Source: Dipteronia dyeriana
Taxonomy: Eukaryota; Streptophyta; Magnoliopsida; Sapindales; Sapindaceae
Direction: 5' to 3'
Assembly (NCBI GenBank): GCA_032871835.1
Contig: CM065302.1
Span: 6,075,094 to 6,139,093, forward strand
Length of the DNA: 64,000 bases
The notes under the pieces are model-generated. The model did not search any database. It saw only the letters and a program-made list of their open reading frames with translations, and was not told the DNA's origin. Below are positions 1-11,811 of the stretch, one piece after another (within the stretch, counting starts at the first letter, position 1; every line of letters starts with the position of its first letter). The position numbers were made by a program, and so were the translations under genes.

Positions 1-625
1 GAACAATGCTCAGGCACTTATATTGACAGCATCTCTTCTGTTGATCATAACAAGACTATCTGCACGATTATTGCAAGTCCACTTTTAGCATTATTAGCAT
101 CACATTGATTGTGTGAAGATTCTACCTTACCAGTTCAGTGCTTCAACACATGGGGGCTGCATATCTTTAAAAGAATATTTCTGCAACATCTATAAGCTTT
201 TATGCTTCCATCCCAGGTAATCTTTCGCTATTATTAATAAGGTACTCTCTTTGTTGAAAATTTCCTTATTCCTTCATTTTCACAATTTTTTGTGTTCTAA
301 GTGTGGCTTTTGAAATCATTTGTTACTAGTTGTTTTCAATTTCCTTATCCATGGTATTTATTTATTTGTTTTGAACGGTAAGAATATATATTCGAAAGGT
401 CAAGCACCGCACCACACAACAACGGGCTTAACAAGGCTAAGTAGAGCCCAAGAGGAACAGAGCAATCAAGGACCTGAAACAGGCCCGGCCCACAGCTATA
501 GGGACAAAAGAAACAAATGCCCACCACAAACCCCAACAGCCAACAGCAGGTAGCTACCATTAAAAGAATTTATTGAATTTCCCGGATTCCCCTTGTGGCA
601 GTTGGATTGGTTAAAAAAATCTTAT
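1..625. other. intergenic sequence, no gene recognised
   Basis: Moderately AT-rich sequence to the left of the Tat retrotransposon. The open frames here are short (under 80 codons), overlap on both strands and show no recognisable motif. It ends at the 5-bp target site ACAAT (626-630) that was duplicated when the retrotransposon inserted. Confidence 0.5.
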
Positions 626-630
626 ACAAT

Positions 631-1478
631 TGTTGACGTCGTTTTCTGGATTATGCCAGAAAAGCCAACAAGGACTGGATTTTGGCTATTGATTCAAAGA
701 GAAAGAGATGCAGAGAGAGTAAAAAAGACAAGGTTTACGTGGTAAAACTCTGATGGTCGGAGAAACATCCACGGGTGGTTGAAAGATCAATCAAGCCAAA
801 ATCCACTAAGAGAATAAGATGTTTTTACAAGCTTTCGATCTCACTTTTTCTCTCTGTAATACTTGTGATTACTGTATGCTATATTGTCTCTATCTTTTCG
901 AGCCAGATTATGGGTCTATTTATATGCTTATAGAACTCTAATCTTCTTTGTACAAGCAATACAAGATATTTGTATTTAATTATGATTTGGTTGCTTGTTT
1001 GAGGTTGATTTGTCTTCTTTCCGGTTTCGGAGTCTCTTTATGGAAATTGAGTGGGATTCTATTAGCGTAGTTCAATTTGACTTGTTTCCTTATAAGAATG
1101 TAGTCTTCGAAAAGGAATCAAGTTGTTTCCTGATTGGGGAACTCTTCTAACTTAAAGGTCCATTATTTGGGATTCCTTCATGAAGAATATCTTCGCGTAT
1201 TTAATGACTTAACCCTTACGATAAGTTCTTATTTGGCTTGCATTTACTCCCGAGTAAGACTGTTACCTGATGGTCCCGAGTAGTGCCGTTTGAGCCCGAG
1301 TGAATGCGTTGTTTTAGCCAGTCCCGAGTAGGTCTTTATTCAGTATATGCTTACTCGGGCTTGCTCCTCTTTAATGATGCCTTGTAGGATATTTCCCGGA
1401 TGTCCATCTTAGCATACACCTGGCTATTTTTTCCTTACTGTCAATGACGCGTATGCTTGGTAAAATTTACATACAACA
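631..1478 (-). repeat. 3' LTR of the Tat-type gypsy element
   Basis: Starts TGTTGACGTC and ends CATACAACA on the plus strand. It matches 11812-12659 over its whole length. It is the 3' LTR because the coding strand is minus and a purine-rich tract abuts its inner edge. A cluster of CCCGAGT-type heptamers in both orientations lies around 1247-1360 and is shared with the other LTR. Confidence 0.93.
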
Positions 1479-1492
1479 ATACCCCCTTAAAA
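1479..1492 (-). promoter_or_regulatory. polypurine tract of the Tat-type element
   Basis: On the minus strand the sequence next to the LTR reads TTTTAAGGGGGTAT. This is the expected plus-strand DNA primer and confirms the minus orientation of the element. Confidence 0.75.
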
Positions 1493-1685
1493 TATTTTTG
1501 CCGAGAAGACTTTATTTCGGGCAAGAATATTTTAATCGTTTTGAATTCCTTTTGTCAGAAAAACCATCTTGCCATAATGATGTATTTTAATGGTGACTCT
1601 GTAATTTCGATTTGCTTTGTCACGCAAGATCTTAAATGATAGCGACGTTTCAAAGTTTTGACGGTTGAGGGCTACTTCTTGCCTT

Positions 1686-1695
1686 GACACGTGTC
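1686..1695 (+). promoter_or_regulatory. palindromic G-box upstream of the antisense ORF
   Basis: GACACGTGTC is a perfect 10-bp palindrome with a CACGTG core, the binding site class of plant bZIP/bHLH factors. It lies about 270 bp upstream of the antisense ORF start at 1968. A TTTAAA stretch near 1825 could be a TATA element. The promoter role is inferred from position only. Confidence 0.35.
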
Positions 1696-1967
1696 CCTTG
1701 TCTCTTCGTTTTTCAATATCGTTTATGAGAAGTGACTTTTGCGTTTATCCAAACGCTGCCAACGTCATCTGGTTTCGTCGTAACTTTTTCCCGCTTTGAA
1801 ACCCTAGGGTTTTGTGCCATCTCGCCTTTAAATCCTTCGTTGAGCGACTGTTGGTTTATTCTAAAAAATCCAGCAGAAATTTCTTTAAACTCAAATTTCT
1901 TCATTCAGAAGTTCGTGACTTTCCGCTTTGAAGATCTTGCGTCAGTCTCAATTCAAGGTTAGTTTCA

Positions 1968-4958
1968 ATGGGGCCATCTTCCCGTCATCGTCTCTTTAAA
2001 ATTGCTTTTGATGTATTAGAGCATGGGGATTTCCAGTTAGTATCTTGCATTAGACGATTACTCGGGGTTATCCCAATAGATGAACCTCCATTTTTAGAGG
2101 TCGATGTTTCTGGGATTTACCCTGACGTCACTTTCAGCCCCGTATCGAGTTCTTCCTCTAATTCTGATTCTGATATTTCTGATCACAGGGTATCTTCTCT
2201 AAGGATGGGTAAACATCAAAGCACAAGCAAGGTATACAAGCACGGCTCGAGCAGTGTTCAGACTAGGGAACAAACTGTTAATGAGGGGGACGCTGATGTA
2301 CACAGGGCGTCTCGCCTTTCGGTTTCTGACACTCTCCCGAGTGGTTTTGATATTGAACCGAATGTGGTTGGGCCAGCTGAGATAGAGAAATACCGATCCC
2401 GATTTGATTTGCCCGACTCAGTCACTTTGGTTCCTGCAGGGAGTAGAGTCGTATGGAATCCTCCTGAGGGGATGATCGCGATTTACGGATCGATGCTTTG
2501 CTGCGGCGTCACACTTCCCCTTCAGCCTTTTATTGCCTGGTTTTTAGCTGAAGCAGGGATAGCCCCAGCTCAGTTGGCCCCGAATAGTTATAAAGTCTTG
2601 ATGTGCATGTGGCACATGTTCAGTCGAATGAGCCTTTCACCGCCTTCCCTGAATGAAATCAGACATTTCTTTACGCTGAGGCAGGTTAGTAAAACGGGGA
2701 CCTACTTTCTTGCGTCTACTCCTTTGGAAAGCTGGATCCCTAAAGAAGTGAAGGCGAATCGGGGGGTCGAGGCTTCTGATGACCCGAAAAAGAAGGGCTT
2801 TATATGGGGATTCCCCACATCCAACAAGTTCTGGAAGAACAGTTGGTTTTTTGTTGGAAGGGCTCTCGGGCTGGACGTCACTGTTCGATTTGGGGATTCC
2901 CGAATGGTGCTAAATGTTCCCCGCTTCTTCTGTTCCCCTGAGGCGTGGAATAAGAAAACAATTGATTATAACGATTCAGAGTTGAAGAGGCTGGCCCTGG
3001 CTGCTATCCGTACTCTGGAAAAGAGAAGCGAGAACTATCTTTTCAAAGAAGACGACTTGATCAAACTCGGTTTCTTCGAACAGGTTTCGAGCCATCGCAG
3101 GCATTGTAAGTAACCCAGCGCCCTTTCTGTTGTGTTTCTCCGTTTTTCCATTTCCTTTTCTAACCCTCTTATTACATTTTTTTTAGTGTTCGATACGGAC
3201 GTTGTCTGCGATTTTCAGGCTCGTCAGGTGAAGGCAATTCTTCAAGCGAGCAGGAAGGAGGCTTCCCGTCAGAGCGATGAGGGTATTGCTCCACCCGAGC
3301 CTGATGAGGAAATTGATACTGCTGAGCAAATTCCCGACTGCGTTGATCGGGGTGCTCAGTCTTCTGCTCAGGATCTTGCTGGTTCAAGTGGCCAAGGCGA
3401 GCCGACCGTGACACAACTGCCTGAAAATAGGGAGAGGCAGTGTGAGAGTCCAAGTGGAGAGCCTGTTGGATTGTCTGAAGCTGGGGATGGTGGTAGCGTT
3501 TTGTCGGATCAAATGCCTGTCATTGCCAAGCTTTTTGAGTCTTTTCAGGATGATTTGCTGGAAGATCCTGCTGGTGATCTCTTCCATCGTTCTCGGGGTG
3601 AGAAGCGAAAGGAAGTTAGTTCGCCTCCTCGTCTTCTCAAAGTTCCTCGGGTAGTCACTTTCATTGACTCCAGCGACGAAGATGTTGTGGATGAGATTGC
3701 CCCGAGTGTAGGTACTGAAGTATTGGCAGATGTCACTTTAGGTCCAAGTAGGACTTCCTTTACCCCCGAGGTTGGAGATATGGGGACTGAACCTTCGGGG
3801 GTTTTCTCTCCATCCCTAGAGCCAAATAGAGCTTCTCCTGTCCCCAAGTCTGGAAATCTTGGAACTCAACCCTCGGGGGTTCCCTTATCCCTTTCTCCGA
3901 AAGATATGCTCCAGGAGATGTCCTCTGGTCGGGCATATATCGGGGAAAACCGCTGGAGGTGTTTTAGAGATGGTTCACTGCCCGAACGTCTCCAAAACGT
4001 TTTCAACGGCACATCTTATGTAAGTAGCTAATTCTGACTCCTTTACTGTTTTGCCTTCGTTGGATTTCTAAGTATATTTTTTTTTTTGCAGATGGTGGCC
4101 AAATTTGCTGAGCTTGTTCAGGTGCAGCAATGTCAGGCTGATCGGATAAAGCGTCTAGAGGCTCAGCTAAAGGCGAGTGAGGAGGGTCGTGCTCGAGCTG
4201 AGCAGGCTTACCAGCAAGAGGTTAGTTCGGTGCAGATATTTGCCGACAATTGCCTGGCAAAGCAGGTTGAAGCTGAAGACAAGGCATCTTTGGCAGAGGA
4301 GAAGGTTGCTTCGCTTCAAAACCTTCTTTCTTCTACTGAAGAGTCTATGCTCAAGGCTAAGCAGGAGGCGGAGCAGGCGAAGTCGGCGTATGTCCAAAAA
4401 ATTGAAGATTTGGAGCGCCAAGTGCTGACAGTTGAATCCCTTTCCCAAGAGGCCAGGTTGGAGCTGGAAGTTCAAGGGGTGGATCGTTTTAAAAGATCCC
4501 CTGCTTACGATGCCCTACTTCTTCGGGAATTTCAACGTGGGCTAGTTTCGGCCAATAAATTCTTCAAAGTAAAAAGTAGGGCAACCGAGAAAGCCCGTGT
4601 TAACTGGGAGCTGTCAATCAAACACCATGTGGATCAGTCCTTGGAATCTCTTCGGATTCAGATGAAGGAATGGAGAGCCTACTGTCGTAGTCAAGGCAAG
4701 GAGCCCCATCCTATGCATTTAGAGATTCCGTCCGAGCACTCTCTCTCGACCTTTTATGCAAGTCGAGAGTCTGTCGAGGGTGTAATCCCGGATGTCGGGC
4801 CAATCCCGGGTAATGATTACAGCCAGTGGAGGGACGACATTATTGATGACTTCACTTGGTCGTCTAATGAGAGCCTGCTTCGTGAATTCGAGATGGTGCC
4901 AGACCCGATATTGGCAAAGGCTCGAAATCCTCACAACCTTGATTTTGTAAATTTGTAG
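1968..4958 (+). CDS. antisense three-exon ORF, putative gypsy-type transposon protein
   Basis: Encoded opposite to gag-pol, between integrase and the 3' LTR. Three exons join in frame with canonical GT-AG borders: 1968-3105, 3187-4019 and 4092-4958 (introns of 81 and 72 bp with T-rich acceptors), giving 945 aa without interruption. Residues about 135-320 contain the segment WNPPEGMIAIY...PFIAWFLAEAGIAPAQL...MCMWHMFSR, which I recognise as the plant 'putative gypsy type transposon' domain (Pfam Transposase_28, PF04195). Exon 2 encodes a low-complexity acidic/serine-rich middle with a basic patch (GEKRKEVSS...LLKVPR). Exon 3 begins with a predicted coiled coil rich in Q, E, A and K. Its biochemical function is unknown. 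Extra antisense ORFs are known in Tat-lineage elements. It is striking that this frame and both introns are intact while gag-pol is decayed. The start is the first in-frame ATG; splicing is inferred. Confidence 0.8.
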
Positions 4959-5098
4959 GAGATTCTGATAGATTCTTTATTTTTTGCTTGTGTAAAGAAT
5001 CATTTCTTTGAACTGTAACCATCCTTTTTAAGAGCAATAGAGTACGATTTTCTGAGTTTGAATGGTTTGTCTTTATTTTTGTTGCCGGAGGTTGTATT

Positions 5099-5535
5099 AA
5101 ACTGGCTGATGGTCGGAATCATAACCGAGTATCTTATTTAACCGGTTATCCAAATAACTTCAATTGTCAAGTGTCTTATTAAACTGGCTGGTGGTCGGGT
5201 AACTTAACCGAGTATCTTATTAAACCGGTTGTTACCCGAATAACTTCAATTGCCAAGTGTCTTATTAAACTGGCTGGTGGTCGGGTAACTTAACCGAGTA
5301 TCTTATTAAACCGGTTGTTACCCGAATAACTTCAATTGCCAAGTGTCTTATTAAACTGGTTGTTGGTCGGGTAACTTAACCGAGTATCTTATTAAACCGG
5401 TTGTTACCCGAATGACTTCGATTGCCAAGTATCTCATTAAACTGGCTGGTGGTCGGGTAACTTAACCGAGTATCTTATTAAACCGGTTGTTACCCGAATG
5501 ACTTCAATTGCCAAGTATCTTATTAAACTGGCTTC
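5099..5535. repeat. 86-bp tandem repeat in the element's 3' region
   Basis: The anchor ACTGGCTG or a variant recurs at 5101, 5183, 5269, 5355, 5441 and 5527. The spacing is 86 bp except for a diverged first unit of 82 bp. Each unit contains CGAGTATCTTATTAAACCGG and TTACCCGAAT. Tandem repeats in the pol-to-LTR spacer are typical of Tat/Ogre elements and can seed satellite DNA. Confidence 0.9.
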
Positions 5536-6067
5536 TTTATTATTAACCAAGTCATCTTGAAACAGGAAAGTTTGCAATTATGTTTCATACCCGGTTGCTA
5601 CCCAAACGTTATATCAAGGCTCACCATGATTATGCGTTCGAGTCCTTACGCAATACCAAGGACGTCTCCCTAGTTTTTATACGCAAGGGTTTGCAGAATC
5701 GTTGAGCTCTTTTTTTAGAAGTTGCTTCAACACAGCTACGCATTTCACCAGAATTTCTCCCGATAGCGTCCCCAGCATTTTTCCAGTTTGGTGCACCGAG
5801 TTTTCCTTTTTACGAAGATCATTTTGACCCTGCTCGGCTGGCATGCTCCTACGAGCTTCTCCGCCCTTTCGGGATTTGATGGACCCGAGAATTCTATTTG
5901 CATGTTCTTATTATCATGCTCTTCTATTTCATACTGACGTATGCTTTTAGGAGATCTCGAGCTAGGTGCTTTCCTTTAAGAAATTCTTAGTTTTATTTAT
6001 TACTGTAAAAAATCAACAAAGATTAATATTACAGTTTTAGTATTTATTCTGACTAATATTATCCTGA
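5536..6067. other. untranslated spacer between antisense ORF repeats and integrase
   Basis: There is no ORF of note. It forms the 3' untranslated portion of the element between the integrase stop (minus strand) and the tandem repeats. Nothing further is recognised. Confidence 0.5.
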
Positions 6068-6958
6068 CTAGAAAAAGAATAGAATGTTTAATATAAATTT
6101 ATATTTTAAAGACATAAAATCTTCAGATATTGGGCATTGCACGGTCGGGGTAACACCCCCTCCATTGGGTCGAGCAATCCAATAAGCTCCATGGCCAGCT
6201 ATCCCCTCGATCTTGTATGGACCTTCCCATTTGTCAGCCAGGGATCCCGTGACTTTATTCTTTGTGTTTAGTGACACCTTCCTGAGCACCAGGTCTCCTA
6301 ACTGAAATTTCCTGATCCGGACACGAGAGTTGTAGTGGCGTGCCACTCTTTGTTGATAAGCTGCATTTCTTATTCCGAAATTTTCCCTTTTTTCTTCTAG
6401 CTCATCCAAACTTTGTAGCAGTGTATCAATGTTTTTCCCTTCATTGTATAGCCTGACCCGGGGGGACGCATACGATGTTTCTATGGGGATGACAGCTTCT
6501 GTTCCGAATGCTAGGCTGAACGGAGTTTCTCCTGTTGAAGTCCTTGCTGTCGTCCGATATGCCCACAATACTTCAGGAAGCATTTCAACCCAGCTTCCTT
6601 TTTTGTCATCTAATTTTGCTTTGATTGTGTGCTTGATAATTTTATTTACTGCTTCTACTTGCCCGTTTGTTTGTGGATGAGCTGGTGTTGCATAGTAGTT
6701 GGCAATATGATACTTCTCGCACAATTGTCTGAACCTTTGGTTATCGAACTGAGTGCCATTGTCGGTGATTATAGTGTCCGGAATTCCAAACTTGTAAAGT
6801 ATATTTTTCTTTAAAAAATTTGTGGTGTTGGCTTCCGTGATATGCACCAACGCTTCAGCTTCGACCCATTTTGTGAAATAATCGACAGCTACTATGGCGT
6901 GTTTCGCTTCACCCCCTGTTCCAGCTGGCATTGGCCCGATCAGGTCTAGGCCCCACAT
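6068..6958 (-). pseudogene. gypsy integrase catalytic core and C-terminus
   Basis: An open stretch of 296 codons. The DDE triad is visible: D in MWGLDLIGPMPAG, D in IITDNGTQFDN and E in TNGQVEAVNKIIK. An integrase C-terminal domain follows (WEGPYKIEGIAG...GAYWI). The zinc-binding N-terminal domain sits upstream in another frame (7182-6946), so integrase as a whole is frameshifted. Confidence 0.9.
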
Positions 6959-8827
6959 GGCGAATGGCCACGGGGAAGAGAGATTTCTGAGCTTTTCTGG
7001 GGGTTGTCGGATATCGTTGGCAATTCTTTGACAGGTATTGTAACTTTTCGACCATTGCTGTGCATCTGAGAAAAGTGTAGGCCAATAATAGCCTTGCCTG
7101 AGTACCTTATGCGCCAGACTCCTACCCCCAGTGTGGTTCCCGTAAACTCCTCCGTGGATCTCTTGAAGTACTCGATGTGCATCTTCTTCTGGTATACATC
7201 TCTAGAGAGCTCGAGAAAACCCTCTTCTGTATAATTCTCCTCCGATCATGGTGTACCTAGCCGATCGATACCTGATGCGCTTTGCTAATATAGGATCTTC
7301 AGGGAGTATGCCTTCTTCCAGGAACCTTCTCAGCTGGACCATCCAACCGTCTTGCGGTGTTCGGATTTCTAAAATTTCCAAATGCTTAAGTTCAGCCGTA
7401 CTCGGTTTAAGGAAGTGTGCAACTAGAATGGTTTCTGGTCTGATCTAGGTTGTTGCTGACGCTAATTTAGATAAAGCGTCTGTCTTTTCCTTTTCTTCTC
7501 TAGGGATCTGAACGATCTTGTATTCTTTAAATTTTTGGAGGAGCTGTTTTACGATGTCACGGTAGGCAACCATTCCTTCATTTTTAACCTGGTATTCATC
7601 CATAACTTGGTTGACAACTACCTGTGAATCGCTAAATATCTCCACTTCGTCTGCCCCAAGAGCTATGCAGACTCTGAGTCCAGCTAATAATGCCTCGTAT
7701 TCAGCCTAATTATTGGTTGCTTTGAAATCAAATCTCATGGCACATTCAACATCATCTCCTTCTGGGATGTGAACTACGATCCCTGCCCCGCTGCCATGAG
7801 TATTCAAAGAACCATCAACATATAATTTCCATTGGAAACTTCTATCCAACAATTTTTTTGCTTCCAGGTTCGGTTCTGTGAACTCGGCTATGAAGTCTGC
7901 CACTGCTTGTCCTTTGAGGGAAGTTTTGGGGACATAATATATATCGAATTCACTCAACTCGATTGCCCATTTAGTAAGTCTTCCTGATATCTCTGGTTTT
8001 TGTAAGATTTGTCTTAATGGGCAATTGGTGAGAACCTGGATCGTATGAGTCTGAAAGTATGGTCTCAGCTTTTTTACAGCTGAAACCAATGCTAAGGCAT
8101 TTTTTCTGCCTGTGAGTATCTGGTCTCGGCCGGTAGGAGTGCCTTGCTTGTATAATACACTGGTTTTTGTACTCCATCTTCTGTCCTGACTAGGACCGAA
8201 CTTGCTGCAAGCTCGGTTATTGATAGATACAGCTCAAGTATTTCCTCTTTTTATGGTTTTGAGAGGATGGGAGCTTGCCCCAAGTATTCTTTTATCTTTA
8301 AGAATGTCTGCTCGCACTCTTTATTCCACTCCAGGCCTTTTTCTTTTTTGATCACTTTGAAGAAAGGCGCGCACCTGTCTGTAGCCTTTGAGATGAATCT
8401 TCCCAAGGAGGCTAAACACCCTGTTAAGCGCTGTACCTCTTTTAATGTTTTAGTTGAAGTCATTTGCTGCAAAGCCTGGATCTTCTCTGGATTAACTTCG
8501 ATTCCTCTTTGATGGACTTGAAAACCCAAAAATCTTCCCGAGTGGACTCCGAATAAACATTTTTTTGGGTTTAATTTCATCTGATATCTTCATAATACAT
8601 CAAATGTCTCTCGGAGGTCGCAGGCATGGTCATCTGCTGAGACGCTTTTAGTCAACATGTCGTCAATGTAGACCTCCATGTTCCTTCCTATTTGCCGAGT
8701 GAAGATCTTGTTGACCAACCGTTTGGTACGTGGCTTCTGTATTTTTTAAACCGAAGGGCATCACTGTGTAGCAATATAAACCCTGATCCGTTGTGAAAGC
8801 TGTTTTTTCTTCGTCAACTTTGTTCAT

Positions 8828-10930
8828 TCAGATCTGATTATATCCGGAGTAAGCATCCATGAAGCTGAGCAGTTCATGACCAGCTGTGGCATCCACCAGC
8901 TGATCTATTCTTGGGAGTGGGAAGCTGTCCTTCGGACATGCCTTGTTTAGATCCTTGAAATCTACGCATATCCTCCACTGTCCATTTTTCTTCTGGACGA
9001 GGACTACGTTAGCGACCCACTGGGGGTAGCTGACTTCTCTGATTGATCCCGTCGTTAGTAGCTTTTCCACCTCTTGTTTGATTGCTTGACTTCTTTTAGG
9101 ATTGAACGATCTTCTCTTTTGTACTACCGGTTTTGCATTCGGGCTTACTGCGAGGTGATGGGATATTATTCGGGCATCTATTCCGATCATATCTTCATGA
9201 CTCCAGGCGAATACATCTTTGTATTCTCTGAGCAAATTGGTCAATTCTCGCTTGATTTTTTCTTCCAAGTTGGCCCCGATCTTGACTTTCCTGTCCGATT
9301 TGTCTTCTTCGAGTAATATTTCGGCCACTTCTGTCTTGTATTCATTTGAGCCCTCCCTTGGATCAAGTTCGAATGACAAGGATTCTTCACTCTCATTTGG
9401 CTGCATTATGGTGCACACTTGTTCGGCATCATGCTTGTCTTTGTATACCGACATTTTTGCTCTTCGGGCCATCTCTTGGGATCCCTTGACTATCCCAACC
9501 CCTTGTTCTGTTGGAAACTTGATCATTAATACGTAAGTGGCCGTCACGGCTCTTATTTTATTCAGGAATGGCCGACCCAATAACGCATTATACGGCCAAT
9601 TATCCAAATCAACTACCACGAAGTCAAGCAGGACAGTCCTCTGGCATGGTGCCGTTCCGATCTTCACAGGTAATTTGACTGTCCCGAGTGACCTGACCTC
9701 TATTCCCCCAATTCCTCTTAACGGAGTATGGAAAGACTGTAAATCTTTTCGGTCCAATCTTAGCTGGTCGTATACGGCCACGTTTAAGATGTCTGCTGAA
9801 CTCCCATTGTCTATTACAATTCTCCGGACTTCCCTATGGCCAATCCGGGCACTTATAACCAAAGCGTCATTAGGTCGAACATCGACGCCGTGGGAATCTG
9901 TCTCTGTGAAGACTATCGGGTTCCATCCTTCCTTTATCCTCTTCGGGTCTGGTTCAACCAAATTCACGTCGAATTTATTCCTGGCTTCTACTGCTTCTTG
10001 GACTTCCTGAGTCCGTTCTCGGTTGCTCCTCCCAGAAGAAGGTCCTCCGAATATTGTATGTATTACTTCATTGGCTTCGGGGCTGGCTCTTCGGTTTTGA
10101 CCAGGGTTGTGATCAGCCTTGGCTTTCTTGACTTCTGATCTTTCGTCTTTTTTTAAGATTACATCCCGTAGGTGCCCTTCCTGAATAAGGGTTTCTATGT
10201 AATCTCTGAGCTGAAAACACTTCGAAGTCTCATGCTCGGTCTCTTTATGAAACCTGCAATACTTGGTTGTATCTCTCCGTGCGAACTGTGATTGTCGCCG
10301 CGGTTCTTGCACCATATTCTTTTCTTCCAGGATGGCTAGAATTTCTTCTTGTTTCTTCCGAAGAGGGGTGTAATTGGTATATCTGCCGCGGTATCTCCCT
10401 GTGGACCGTTCGGCTTTGCGCCCATTGCCCCCATCCTTATTTTTCTCCTTGCTGTTCCCTTTCTGTTTTTCTTTTTGATTCTGCCCCTTGGATTCGGTAT
10501 TTCTCTGTTCGGGCTTTCCTCCATGCATATAGCTTCCTCCTGTAGCTAACTCTTCTTCCTCAGCCAGAGCGTATCCTCCCGCCATATCCATCATGTCAGT
10601 ATATCTTGTCAGCTGCGCTCTTCTCAAATCAAAGGATAATCGTCCATTCTGCAAGTTATTGGTGAAGGCAGCAATAATGGCTTCATCATTAGCGCTGCCA
10701 ATCTCTGATACTGTTTGGCCAAACCGGCCCAAGAATTTTTTTAATGACTCGTCCTTCCCCTGTTTTATTTGAGAGAGGTAGGCCACCGACTTCTTTCTGT
10801 GAACGTTGCTCAGGAATTGCCTTGAGAAGCTCCTGCTCAACTCGTTGAAATTTCCTATGCTTACCGGAGGTAGTCTTCCGAACCATCTTGAGCCTGTGTT
10901 CTCCAGTGTTTGTGGAAAATTGAGACACAA
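8828..10930 (-). pseudogene. longest open piece: gag C-terminus, aspartic protease, RT N-terminus
   Basis: An open stretch of 700 codons. The first ~100 residues match the retrotransposon gag domain (LENTGSRWFGRLPPVSI..., FSRQFLSN). A highly charged K/E/Q linker follows, then a degenerate CCHC-like region (YCRFHKETEHETSKC). A retroviral-type aspartic protease with DNGSSADIL as its active-site motif comes next. The RT fingers follow, with WRICVDFKDLNKACPKDSFPLPRID and the first catalytic aspartate in SFMDAYSGYNQI, where the frame ends. RT continues after the break at 8827. It is part of the broken gag-pol polyprotein. Confidence 0.9.
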
Positions 10931-11791
10931 TAGGGGGTCACTGCGGGCATATTAAGCCATGGCACTTTTATAGCGTCTAACGTGCTCCTTTAGATCTGTA
11001 TCTTTTTTGAATTGCTCCACATGCGGCATCCTGAACCTTTCTGGGAAAGGGGTCCGCAAAATTTCCCTGGTAAATGGACTGTCGGAGTAGTCGTCGGATA
11101 GATCGTTGCAACCGTAACGTCTGACGAGTGCCTCCATTTATCGCCTATTATTTTCTACTTCTCGAGTTAGGCACTGGATTGTAATATCCCTGTCCCCTAC
11201 CGGGCTTCCTTGACGGTTGAACCGTTGGGTGACTGTCATTCTTTCCTCAGATTCTTCACTCTGATGCCGGAACCCTCGTGTGATTCCGTGATGACGTTTA
11301 CGATGGTGTTGATCACTGTCTTCTGATGATGATCGTCCTCTGCGCCGATCGTATTAACGATGTCTGGCACGTACTGTTTGATTGCGATCCAGCTTTTGGT
11401 GATTCTCTTCCTCTAGTGTTTTCTGTCCAACTGGATTGATTGGGGAAGAGTTTCTTCTAGTTTCTGGCATAGTTATTCCTGGTCCTACCACCATTGAACG
11501 GAGCCTTGCGGGTGGAGGATTGGGAGTATACGCTCCTGCGACCAATAAGTCAATCCCTTCCTTTGCTGCGTCCATCACTAATTGTTGTAGGGCCTCTTGA
11601 AAAGGCAGCGTAAGATCTCTGCTGGTTGGAGGAACTTGTTGGATCCCTGCCAGGTGCGCAGGTTGGTTTGCTGTGTTTGTTGCAGGATTTTATGACGTAT
11701 TGCCAGTATGGAAATCACCAGGTGATCTTCGGCCATTCCCTGAACTAATTCTGCTTCCGGCCATTGCTTTCTAACAAGTTCGAAGGTTCAA

Positions 11792-11809
11792 CACCTCCTT
11801 CTAGCGCCA
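11792..11809 (-). promoter_or_regulatory. primer-binding site of the Tat-type element
   Basis: On the minus strand, two bases after the 5' LTR, the sequence reads TGGCGCTAGAAGGAGGTG. The leading TGG complements the CCA end of a tRNA. I could not determine which tRNA; it is not the initiator-Met type used by the copia elements in this window. Confidence 0.65.
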
Positions 11810-11811
11810 AT

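Larger units (their letters stand above)
6068..11764 (-). pseudogene. Ty3/gypsy gag-pol, broken
   Basis: Reading the minus strand, gag can be followed from an ATG at 11764 through in-frame segments. Premature stops occur near 11690, 11352 and 10952, the last within the capsid-like gag core. The next open stretch (10930-8828) holds the gag C-terminus, protease and the start of reverse transcriptase. The RT catalytic motif reads YIDD near 8660. RT and thumb continue at 8580-8251, RNase H at 8089-7445 (two pieces, split by a stop near 7704), and integrase at 7180-6068, whose zinc-finger part is in a shifted frame. The polyprotein would have been about 1,900 aa; at least five stops or frame changes make it non-functional. 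The product would package, copy and insert the element's RNA. Confidence 0.9.

Noticed and set aside
320..560. Overlapping 77- and 71-codon ORFs on both strands near the left edge
   Set aside because: No homology or conserved motif recognised; both strands open over the same stretch, as expected by chance.
5099..5535. CRISPR-like array
   Set aside because: The 86-bp units are contiguous tandem repeats without unique spacers, in a plant retrotransposon.
9074..10549. Several plus-strand ORFs of 80-157 codons opposite gag-pol
   Set aside because: They lie fully opposite the gag-protease-RT frame, have no motif of their own and are explained by reverse-strand reading of a GC-containing coding region.
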